A DNA stretch of 64,000 nt from Oceanisphaera arctica (GTDB lineage Bacteria > Pseudomonadota > Gammaproteobacteria > Enterobacterales > Aeromonadaceae): assembly GCF_002936955.1 (NCBI RefSeq), contig NZ_MPZM01000012.1:1-64000 (forward strand), in the 5' to 3' direction. The notes under the pieces were generated by a model. That model did not search any database and was not told the DNA's origin. It saw only the letters and a program-made list of their open reading frames with translations. Each line of letters begins with the position of its first letter. The first letter of the stretch is position 1. Shown here one piece after another: positions 38,453 through 45,759 of the stretch. Position numbers and translations under genes: made by a program.

Positions 38453-38471
38453 CGGTATTTCACCGTCAATT
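38453..38471. promoter_or_regulatory. Probable FlhDC-binding box between flgB and flgA
   Basis: CGGTATTTCACCGTCAATT resembles the FlhD4C2 half-site and matches the motif at 17045-17064 in the fliE/fliF gap. It lies about 28 bp upstream of a consensus TATAAT -10 element (38499-38504) for flgA. A TATGCT at 38412-38417 could be the minus-strand -10 for flgB. Confidence 0.55.
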
Positions 38472-38548
38472 CTGTTCTTGGGCGCCGAGCCAGCCCCTTA
38501 TAATACGAGCCATCACTGCGACACCTATCCAATCACGGGAAACATTCT

Positions 38549-39286
38549 ATGCCTGTCTCCGAGTCCCGGGACACCCTCTACCCTCGCTTGCTGTCGCACC
38601 TGGTTGCCCTGCCGTGGCTGATGGTTGTCCTGCTGTGGCTGATGGCTCTTGGCTTGCCCGCACAGGCGAACCAGCCCGGGTTGATGGAAACCGTGCATGC
38701 CTTCCTCTACCAGCAGAGCCAGGAGCTGGGTGATGAGCTCAATATCGAGGTGTTTCCCCCCTCTGCCCGGCTGCCCGAGTGCCGGTATCCGCAGCCGTTT
38801 TTGCCCGGCAATGGGCAACAACAATGGGGGCGTATCTCGGTGGGTGTGCGCTGCGGGGAACAGGGGGAACAGGTCCGCTATATGCAGGCGGAGATCAGCG
38901 TCATGGGTCGCTACCTGGTGACGACCCAGCCCATTGCCGCCGGTAGCCGCATCGATGCCCACATGCTGGAGTTCCGACAGGGTGATCTCAGCCGGCTACC
39001 CCGGCAAACTGTCTTTGACCCAGATGAAGTGATTGGTCAGCAAACCAAACGGCCGCTGGCCGCCGGCACCGCCATACAGCGCCATCAACTGCGCTCAATC
39101 CCTCTGGTAGAGCGAGGGCAGCAAGTAGTGCTCGAGGCAGGCGGAGTCGGGTACCTGATTACCCGGGAGGGGAAAGCCCTGGATCCCGGCGGTCTGGGCG
39201 AACTGATCCGGGTCAGGATTTCCAGGCGTACCATCCTGAATGGCGTGGTGGTGGGACAGGCCAGGGTCGCCGTGAATGCCCACTGA
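38549..39286 (+). CDS. flgA: P-ring assembly chaperone FlgA
   Basis: FlgA is a periplasmic chaperone for P-ring (FlgI) formation. The 245 residues have a hydrophobic signal region (about 20-40; WLMVVLLWLMALGLPAQA), a middle SAF-like domain, and a C-terminal GELIRVRISRRTILNGVVVGQARVAV that fits the family end. It is separated from flgM by 102 bp that carry a sigma-28 promoter. Confidence 0.95.
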   Translation: MPVSESRDTLYPRLLSHLVALPWLMVVLLWLMALGLPAQANQPGLMETVHAFLYQQSQELGDELNIEVFPPSARLPECRYPQPFLPGNGQQQWGRISVGVRCGEQGEQVRYMQAEISVMGRYLVTTQPIAAGSRIDAHMLEFRQGDLSRLPRQTVFDPDEVIGQQTKRPLAAGTAIQRHQLRSIPLVERGQQVVLEAGGVGYLITREGKALDPGGLGELIRVRISRRTILNGVVVGQARVAVNAH

Positions 39287-39331
39287 GCCTTTGGACCGGT
39301 ACCGTCTGAACGACTATGCTGCCAACAGCAT

Positions 39332-39358
39332 TAAAGTTGCGACACCCGCTGCCGATAT
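39332..39358 (+). promoter_or_regulatory. Sigma-28 promoter of flgM-flgN
   Basis: TAAAGTTG, 11 bp, GCCGATAT: 7 of 8 at both elements. It allows sigma-28-dependent synthesis of its own inhibitor, as in enteric bacteria. Confidence 0.9.
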
Positions 39359-39388
39359 TACCGATAAGCCCATCAAGAGGAAGCTCCC

Positions 39389-39676
39389 TTGAAAATCGAT
39401 CTTCATCAGCCACTCTCCCGTGCCGCTCAGCCGGAACAGGGCAGGTCCAACGGCAAGGTGGACTCCGTGCCGGCAGCCGCTGCCAGCAAGGCTGGCCCGG
39501 CGGTCGTTACACACCTGAGCCCGGCACTGCAGGACAGCAGCCGGGATATAGACATGAACCGGGTGAATGAACTGCGTCAGGCAATCAGCGAAGGGCGCCT
39601 GGAGATCCGTGCCGATAAAATAGCGGACGGCCTGCTGAACAGCGTACGCGATCTGCTGGATGATCAGAGCCGATGA
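39389..39676 (+). CDS. flgM: Anti-sigma-28 factor FlgM
   Basis: FlgM binds and inhibits FliA (sigma-28) until it is exported through the finished hook. The 95 residues have the low-structure N-terminal half and the helical C-terminal binding region (DIDMNRVNELRQAISEGRLEIRADKIADGLL), as in Salmonella FlgM. The only start fitting the family (MKIDLHQPLSRAAQ) is a TTG with AGAGGAAG 5 bp upstream. The start overlaps no other gene and its stop overlaps the flgN ATG. Confidence 0.94.
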   Translation: MKIDLHQPLSRAAQPEQGRSNGKVDSVPAAAASKAGPAVVTHLSPALQDSSRDIDMNRVNELRQAISEGRLEIRADKIADGLLNSVRDLLDDQSR

Positions 39677-40122
39677 GTCTGGGTCACCATCTTGCACAGC
39701 AACAGCAGCGTCTGGCGCAGCTGACCGAGTTGCTGACCGAAGAACAGGGTGCGCTCAGCCAGGTACAGGTAGACGGCGAGCTGCTGTCGCGACTCGCCGC
39801 CGACAAACAGGCCCTGCTCACCCAGCTGGAAACTTTTGAAAACCAACGGCGCCAGGCGCAAGTGCGTCTGGGCTATGGCCAGGATATGGCGGGCGCCGAG
39901 CAGGCCGCCAGGGACGCCGGCTGCCTGCCCCAGTGGTATGACCTACTGGACAGCACCCGGCGTATAGCTCATCTAAACAGCCTCAACGGCACCCTGATCA
40001 GCCAGCGCCTCCAGCATAATCAGCGCATGCTCAACTTCCTTAACGAAGCCACTGGTCAAACCCTGTATGGCCCCGATGGTCAGTCACACAGACGCGGCGG
40101 CAAGCTGAACTCCAGAGCCTGA
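39673..40122 (+). CDS. flgN: Flagellar export chaperone FlgN
   Basis: FlgN is the cytoplasmic chaperone for FlgK and FlgL. The 149 residues are predicted helical with a Gln/Leu-rich heptad region. The gene overlaps flgM by 4 bp, and the flgM-flgN pair is standard. It is the last gene of the flagellar locus; no clear terminator follows. Confidence 0.93.
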   Translation: MSLGHHLAQQQQRLAQLTELLTEEQGALSQVQVDGELLSRLAADKQALLTQLETFENQRRQAQVRLGYGQDMAGAEQAARDAGCLPQWYDLLDSTRRIAHLNSLNGTLISQRLQHNQRMLNFLNEATGQTLYGPDGQSHRRGGKLNSRA

Positions 40123-40349
40123 GTCCCAGAGGCTTGTCTATCTCCTCATAGTCCTTCCACATAGTCCCTCCCCACAAGTCCGCCGCCAGCGGATAAGCAA
40201 GGCACCGCGGCAGGGAATCAGTCCAATCTGCTGAAGTATTCCTTCTGCTGGCTTTCAGTAAAGTTGCCCAGGTCACAGCCAGCACTATCGGCTGTATGTT
40301 AATATTAATGCAGACCTAAAAACCACTTTGACCACCAATAACAAAACTT

Positions 40350-41111
40350 ATGACCACTTTTTTTAATCCTTTTGAAATCATGATGTTGCCATCTGAAATG
40401 GCACATCATCACCATGATTACAATCAAATCGTTATCGGCCTTGATGGCCGGACAGAATTTGATGTAGCAGGCAATGGTCATCTGCTGGGGCCGGGTCAGG
40501 GTTGCCTGGTATCATCAGATGTTAAGCATGCTTTCGGGGGCCTGGGCAGCAATACCATACTGGTGGTCAATCTCGCCCCGGAAGCGGATAGCGCACAGCA
40601 GCAAAGGGTCAATGAACTGTTTCAACACCCTGGGTATTTTCAGCTGAGCCCCCAGGCCCGGCAACTGGTCTCGGTGCTGAGTAACGAGATGAACAACAAC
40701 CCGGATGACGAACTGCTGGGGCAGGCCTGTGCCCATACCCTGATGTGCGCCCTGCACCGGCATATGGCGCTTCCCTCCCGCCTTCAGGCAAGGCGTCTTA
40801 ACCTGGACGTGATCGACAGCTATATCGAGCAGCATATAGGCCGCAAGATCACGGTGGCACAACTGGCAGGCTGCGCCTTTCTGGGTGAGAGCCAGTTTCA
40901 TGTGCTGTTCAAAGAGCAGACCGGCATGTCACCCTATCAGTACCTGCTGGAAAAGCGGTTGATCGAGGCCCGCCAGATGCTGGCCCACAGCCATCACAGC
41001 CTGGCCTATATCGCCCAGCATTGCGGTTTTTCCAGCCAGAGTCTGTTTACCCAGGTGTTCTCCAGCCGACTGGACATTTCTCCCGCCCGTTACCGCCGGC
41101 TCCATCACTGA
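40350..41111 (+). CDS. AraC-family transcription regulator, probably of putP
   Basis: The 253 residues have an N-terminal cupin-type sensing domain (HHHHDYNQIVIGLDGRTEFDVAG) and a C-terminal AraC double helix-turn-helix (about 155-250; VAQLAGCAFLGESQFHVLFKEQTGMSPYQYLLEKRLIEARQML and IAQHCGFSSQSLFTQVF). It precedes putP in the same direction. In Pseudomonas an AraC-type protein (PruR/PruC) controls proline uptake and use, so the same job is inferred here. A 21-bp-phased direct repeat upstream of putP is a natural operator. The 227 bp between flgN and this gene show no other gene. Confidence 0.85.
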   Translation: MTTFFNPFEIMMLPSEMAHHHHDYNQIVIGLDGRTEFDVAGNGHLLGPGQGCLVSSDVKHAFGGLGSNTILVVNLAPEADSAQQQRVNELFQHPGYFQLSPQARQLVSVLSNEMNNNPDDELLGQACAHTLMCALHRHMALPSRLQARRLNLDVIDSYIEQHIGRKITVAQLAGCAFLGESQFHVLFKEQTGMSPYQYLLEKRLIEARQMLAHSHHSLAYIAQHCGFSSQSLFTQVFSSRLDISPARYRRLHH

Positions 41112-41296
41112 CTTGTGCCCGACAACAGAGTCCGTCATGCCAGATACAGGGCGCAAGACAGCAACCTGCTGCGGAAAACCTGCGTTTGTGATCACCTTTC
41201 TCGAACTAGCGGAGTTTTCCTGAAAAATAACGCAGCAAAGCAAAAGATCCCGGCCTCGGTTCCCCCTACTATCCTTGTGAAGTAACAAAATTTTAA

Positions 41297-41330
41297 CCAC
41301 GCATTGTGCAAGCTCAGCCACGCGTTGTGC
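41297..41330. promoter_or_regulatory. Direct repeat upstream of putP, probable AraC-type operator
   Basis: CCACGCATTGTGC (41297-41309) and CCACGCGTTGTGC (41318-41330) differ by one base and start 21 bp apart, two helical turns. AraC-family activators bind such same-face direct repeats. They lie 44-77 bp upstream of the putP start. Confidence 0.7.
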
Positions 41331-41373
41331 TCTGCCTGATAGCAAACAGGAAACCATCCTGGAGGAACAGGGA

Positions 41374-42867
41374 ATGATAGAATCCAACTATGCCATTACC
41401 GGCACCTTTCTCGTATATCTGATTGGCATGATGGCCATTGGCTACTACGCCTATAAACGCACTTCCAACTCGGCCGACTACTTCCTCGGTGGTCGTTCTC
41501 TGGGTCCCTGGCCTGCGGCCATTTCCGCCGGCGCCTCGGACATGAGTGGCTGGCTGCTGCTGGGCCTGCCCGGCTTCGCCTATGCCGCCGGTTTCGAGTC
41601 CTTCTGGCTGGCCGGCGGTCTGCTGCTGGGTACCTGGGCCAACTGGATGTTCTGTGCCAAGCGCCTGCGCACCTATACCCTGGAAGTGGATAACGCCATC
41701 ACGATACCGGCCTATCTGTCTCGCCGCTTCGAAGACAAATCCAAGGTGCTGCAGATTATCTCCGCCCTGATGATACTGCTGTTCTTCCTGTTCTACACCA
41801 GCTCGGGCCTGGTCGCCGGCGGCAAGCTGTTTGAAACCGTGTTCGGTCTGGATTATCAGATTGCCGTGGTGCTCGGTACCGTCTGCATCGTGTCCTACAC
41901 CATGTTCGGCGGTTTTCTGGCTGTATCCTGGACCGATCTGGTACAGGGTCTGATGATGGCCGCTGCCCTGATGATAGTGCCGATAGCGGCGATGGAAGGC
42001 GGTTTTGGCCAGCTGGAAACCGATCTGAACAATCTTAATCCCGAACTGCTGACCCTGTGGAACGGTATCGATGGCGAGCCCCTGTCCGTCATCGCCATTG
42101 TGTCGCTGGCTGCCTGGGGTCTGGGCTACTTCGGCCAGCCTCATATTCTGGCCCGCTTCAATGCTACCCGTACCAATAAAGACATCACCACCGCCCGCCG
42201 CATCGCCGTAATCTGGAGCTTCCTGTCCATGGTCGGCGCCCTGATGGTCGGGCTGGTTGGGTTGCTCTATGTGCAGAAAAACATGGGTGGCGAGCTGGCC
42301 GATGCAGAAACCATCTTCATGGTACTGGTCAACGCCGTGTTTCACCCGGTGATCGCCGGCATTCTACTGGCCGCCATTCTGGCCGCCATCATGAGTACCG
42401 CCGACTCCCAGCTGCTGGTGTCATCTTCCGCCCTGGCCGAAGATTTTTACAAGCAGATGTTCCCCAACACCAGCGCCAAAAGTCTGGTCAACATCGGTCG
42501 TTTTGCGGTAGTCGCCCTGTCGCTGGTGGCACTGATGCTGGCGATGAACCCGGACAGCACGGTACTGGGTCTGGTGTCTTACGCCTGGGCCGGCTTCGGC
42601 GCCGCCTTCGGCCCGGCCCTGCTGTTCAGCCTGTACTGGCGCAACATGAACCGTAACGGCGCCTTGGCCGGCGTGCTGATCGGTGGCATCACAGTCGTTA
42701 TCTGGAAGCAGATTTCCGGCGGCATCTTCGACATCTATGAAATCGTCCCCGGCTTCATCTTCGCCTCCATCGCCATCGTGCTGGTCAGCAAGATGACCGG
42801 CGGCCCCAAGGCTTCGGTCACCAAGACTTTCGATAGCTATCAGAAGAGTCTGGACACCCTGGACTAA
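41374..42867 (+). CDS. putP: Sodium/proline symporter PutP
   Basis: PutP imports proline with sodium across the inner membrane. The 497 residues form about 13 hydrophobic segments and contain SADYFLGGRSLGPWPAAISAGASDMSGWLLLGLPG and TWANWMFCAKRLRTYT, typical of PutP. GGAGGAACAGGG lies upstream. The catabolic gene putA is not in the window. Confidence 0.97.
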   Translation: MIESNYAITGTFLVYLIGMMAIGYYAYKRTSNSADYFLGGRSLGPWPAAISAGASDMSGWLLLGLPGFAYAAGFESFWLAGGLLLGTWANWMFCAKRLRTYTLEVDNAITIPAYLSRRFEDKSKVLQIISALMILLFFLFYTSSGLVAGGKLFETVFGLDYQIAVVLGTVCIVSYTMFGGFLAVSWTDLVQGLMMAAALMIVPIAAMEGGFGQLETDLNNLNPELLTLWNGIDGEPLSVIAIVSLAAWGLGYFGQPHILARFNATRTNKDITTARRIAVIWSFLSMVGALMVGLVGLLYVQKNMGGELADAETIFMVLVNAVFHPVIAGILLAAILAAIMSTADSQLLVSSSALAEDFYKQMFPNTSAKSLVNIGRFAVVALSLVALMLAMNPDSTVLGLVSYAWAGFGAAFGPALLFSLYWRNMNRNGALAGVLIGGITVVIWKQISGGIFDIYEIVPGFIFASIAIVLVSKMTGGPKASVTKTFDSYQKSLDTLD

Positions 42868-42876
42868 CCTCATACC

Positions 42877-42902
42877 AGCCCGGCACTCGCCGGGCTTTTT
42901 TA
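42877..42902 (+). terminator. Terminator after putP
   Basis: AGCCCGGC, loop ACTC, GCCGGGCT, followed by seven T. Intrinsic terminator 9 bp after the putP stop. Confidence 0.93.
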
Positions 42903-42968
42903 ACACCGATCTTTTTCAAGCCTGTCGGCTAAGCTTGTGTCTATCCGCACCACACAAGAGCCGATGCC

Positions 42969-44418
42969 ATGACCCCGCCTTTCCTTTATCTCGGCAGTAA
43001 TCACCAACACCAGCCAATAGCGCTTTCCCTACTCATGGCCAACCGCCACGGGCTAATCGCCGGCGCCACCGGCACCGGAAAAACCGTCACCCTGCAACGC
43101 CTGGCCGAGAGCTTTTCTCGCGCCGGCACTCCGGTATTCATGGCCGATATCAAGGGCGATTTGTCGGGGCTGGCCGCTCCCGCCACGCCCGGCGGCAAGG
43201 TCGCCCAGAGGCTGGAGCAACTCGGGCTGAAAGACTATCAGCCGCGTGCTGTCCCCACCCTGTTCTGGGATCTGTTCGGGGAGCGGGGTCATCCGGTACG
43301 CACCACCATCTCGGAGCTGGGCCCGCTGCTGCTGGCCAACATCATGAACCTTAACGACACGCAAACCGGCATTCTCTACGGCTGCTTTCGCATCGCCGAC
43401 GATCAGGGCCTGCTGCTGCTCGATCTCAAGGATCTTCGCGCCCTGCTGACCTGGGTGGCTGACAACGCCAAAACCCTGAGCAAGCAATACGGCAGCCTGC
43501 CCGGCAACAGTCTGGGTGCCATCCAACGGCGGCTGATGGTGCTGGAGCAAGAAGGGGCCGAGCGCTTCTTCGGAGAACCGGCGCTTAACCTGCGTGATTT
43601 GATGCAGAAGGACTTTTCCGGCCAGGGCGTGGTCAGCATTCTCGACGCCACCCGACTGATGCAGACACCCAGGCTGTATTCCACCTTTCTGCTCTGGCTG
43701 CTGAGCGAACTGTTCGAAACCCTGCCGGAAGTCGGGGATCCGAAACAACCGGTGCTGGTGTTCTTCTTCGATGAGGCCCACCTGCTGTTCGATTCGGCCC
43801 CCAAGGTGTTGCTTGAAAAAATCGAACAACTGGTGCGACTGATCCGCTCCAAGGGCGTGGGTATCTATTTTATCAGCCAGAATCCGCTGGATATTCCCGA
43901 CAGCGTACTGGGTCAGCTCGGCAACCGGGTGCAACATGCCCTGCGCGCCTTTACCCCCCGTGATGAACAGGCGGTCAGAGCCGCCGCCCGCACCTTTCGC
44001 GCCAACACGGGGTTCGACATTCAAGACGCTATCACCCAGCTTGGCGTAGGCGAAGCGCTGGTGTCGGTGCTGGATGAACGGGGCAGCCCCACCCAGGTGG
44101 AGATCACCCTGATCTGCCCTCCCGAATCCCGCATAGGGCCGCTGAGCGCGGAAGAAAGAGCCGCGCACCTTCAGGCCTCCCCCCCTGGCCGGCCGCTATG
44201 AGCCGCTGCTGGACAGAGACTCGGCCTTCGAGATGCTCGCCCGCCGTGTGCCCGAGCCTGCGGCCATCACACCGGCGCCAGCACCGGCGCCGAAGCGTGG
44301 CCGCCAGCGGGACTCACTGCTCGAAAGCGTGGCCAAAAGTACCCTGCGCAGCATAGGCAGTCAGCTGGGCCGTCGCCTGGTTCGCGGCCTGCTCGGCTCA
44401 CTGCTGGGCGGACGTTGA
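42969..44418 (+). pseudogene. yjgR: HerA/FtsK-like ATPase YjgR (DUF853), frameshifted at a C7 tract
   Basis: The first 411 codons encode a P-loop ATPase with Walker A ([17 protein letters not shown]) and Walker B ([16 protein letters not shown]), as in YjgR/DUF853 proteins of about 500 residues and unknown function. At C7 (44179-44185) the frame ends in a premature TGA (44199-44201). The neighbouring frame continues [21 protein letters not shown] and ends SIGSQLGRRLVRGLLGSLLGGR, the normal family C-terminus. Removing one C restores a 482-residue protein. It may be a true frameshift, slippage-mediated variation or a sequencing error. Confidence 0.85.
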
Positions 44419-44435
44419 GTCTGTCGCTCTGCGCC

Positions 44436-44470
44436 AAAAAGCCTGACATCGAGCATCGATGTCAGGCTTT
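44436..44470. terminator. Bidirectional terminator between yjgR and bfr
   Basis: GCCTGACATCGA, loop GCA, TCGATGTCAGGC, flanked by AAAAA on the left and TTT on the right, so it can serve both converging transcripts. Confidence 0.9.
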
Positions 44471-44505
44471 AACGGAAGCAAACGTGAGCTGTGGTGTGTG
44501 TTACC

Positions 44506-44533
44506 CCTCACGCCTCACATCTAACACCTCACC
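44506..44533. repeat. Degenerate heptamer repeat in the yjgR/bfr gap
   Basis: CCTCACG, CCTCACA, TCTAACA and CCTCACC: four 7-bp units, of which three keep CCTCAC. It is a third heptamer repeat in a gap between converging genes. Confidence 0.7.
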
Positions 44534-44544
44534 AGCAAACCTTA

Positions 44545-45012
44545 CTACATTTGCGATTGCAGGTAGTTGGGCAGACCAATACGGTTGATCAGGCCCAGCT
44601 GTTGCTCCAGCCAGTGGGTATGGTCGTTTTCGGTGTCTTCCAGCAGCACCTGCAGCATGTCGCGGGTCTGGTAGTCACGTACTTGTTCGCACAGGGCCAT
44701 GACGTTGCGCAGATCCTCGATCACCTTGTATTCCAGGTTCAAGTCGCTCTGCAGCATGGCCGGCACGTCCTTGCCGATATTCAATGGGACCCGGGTTACC
44801 ATATCCGGGGTGCCACCCAGGAACAGGATGCGTTCAATCAGCTTGGATGCATGGCCCTTTTCATCTTCAAACTCATGATCGATGCGCTCGAACAGCTTCT
44901 TGAATCCCCAGTCGTCATACATGCGAGAGTGAATAAAATACTGATCCATGGCGCTCAGTTCGCCGCCCAGCAGCTCATTCAGCGCCGCTATCACCTTTGC
45001 ATTACCTTTCAT
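44545..45012 (-). CDS. bfr: Bacterioferritin subunit with ferroxidase site, lacking the heme ligand
   Basis: Bacterioferritin forms 24-mer iron-storage shells. This 155-residue subunit keeps the di-iron ligands E18, E51, H54, E94 and the equivalents of E127/H130 (shifted by one to E128/H131). Residue 52, the heme-binding Met in E. coli Bfr, is Lys. It should therefore oxidise iron but not bind heme. It follows the other subunit by 12 bp, so the two probably form mixed shells, as for BfrA/BfrB of Neisseria. Confidence 0.93.
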   Translation of the reverse strand: MKGNAKVIAALNELLGGELSAMDQYFIHSRMYDDWGFKKLFERIDHEFEDEKGHASKLIERILFLGGTPDMVTRVPLNIGKDVPAMLQSDLNLEYKVIEDLRNVMALCEQVRDYQTRDMLQVLLEDTENDHTHWLEQQLGLINRIGLPNYLQSQM

Positions 45013-45024
45013 TTTCGGCTCCCC

Positions 45025-45489
45025 TTACATTTGCGACTGTTGGTAGTTTTCGAGTCCGATCTTGTCGATCAGATCGAGCTGGGTATCTACCCAGTCAAGG
45101 TGGGCTTCTTCGTATTCTTCTATTTCAGAGAGCAACTCGCGAGACACGTATTCCTGCACCGACTCGCAATAGGCGATGGCATCTTTCAGCACCAGTAACT
45201 GTTCTTCCACCTGCTGCTTGTCACATTGCAGCATTTCTTCTGTGTTTTCACCGATACGCAGGCGGTTGAGGTGCTGCAAGTTGGGCAGGCCTTCGAGAAA
45301 CAGGACGCGTTCGATCAGCTTGTCGGCCTGCTTCATGTCTTTGATGGACTTCTTGTATTCGCGCTCGTCCAGCTGATGCAGACCCCAGTTCTTGAACATG
45401 CGGGCATGCAGAAAATACTGATTGATGGAGGTGAGCTCTATGCTCAGCACCTGATTCAGGTACTCAATGACTTTCTTGTCGCCTTTCAT
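45025..45489 (-). CDS. bfr: Bacterioferritin subunit with heme ligand, ferroxidase ligands altered
   Basis: This 154-residue subunit resembles E. coli Bfr (SINQYFLHARMFKNWGLHQLDEREY). It keeps heme ligand M52 and E18, but ferroxidase ligand E51 is Asp and H54 is Gln (KDMKQAD). The di-iron site is thus probably impaired while heme binding is kept, the mirror image of its neighbour. It is first in the two-gene operon. Confidence 0.93.
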   Translation of the reverse strand: MKGDKKVIEYLNQVLSIELTSINQYFLHARMFKNWGLHQLDEREYKKSIKDMKQADKLIERVLFLEGLPNLQHLNRLRIGENTEEMLQCDKQQVEEQLLVLKDAIAYCESVQEYVSRELLSEIEEYEEAHLDWVDTQLDLIDKIGLENYQQSQM

Positions 45490-45721
45490 ATCTTCCCCCT
45501 CTGAATAATGCGTCGATCATAGCCTCAAGTGAGCTGCTTTACAAACACCACAAAAACTAAGTTATTGATTTTACTTGTGTAAGGTCGTGCTAATAAGAAC
45601 AAGTCTGATTGGTAGCCAGACTTGCCCACCGTGCTCTATGGTTACTACAGAATAGCCGCATATCCGGTCGGCGCCTTATACAAGCTGCCCACCTGCCGAT
45701 GCGGCGCAACGGGTAATCGAA
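45490..45721. other. Intergenic region upstream of the bfr operon
   Basis: These 232 bp separate the bfr operon from the lipoprotein gene, both on the minus strand. An A/T-richer stretch at about 45535-45600 is the likely bfr promoter region. I see no convincing Fur box and no coding frame. Confidence 0.4.
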
Positions 45722-45748
45722 AAGGGCTTCCCGATATGGGAAGCCCTT
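45722..45748 (-). terminator. Terminator of the lipoprotein gene
   Basis: AAGGGCTTCCC, loop GATAT, GGGAAGCCCTT: an 11-bp stem 11 bp beyond the stop. On the minus strand the stem ends in TTTTC. Confidence 0.85.
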
Positions 45749-45759
45749 GAAGAAGACCT

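Noticed and set aside
39611-39618. GCCGATAA inside flgM
   Set aside because: It is coding sequence (RADKIADG) and no -35-like element lies 11 bp upstream.
40040-40285. 81-codon minus-strand frame after flgN
   Set aside because: It overlaps the flgN 3' end, has no recognisable motif and no ribosome site; probably non-coding.
41314-42345. 343-codon open frame on the minus strand opposite putP
   Set aside because: Antisense shadow; Gln/His-rich translation without similarity, and it covers the putP promoter and coding region.
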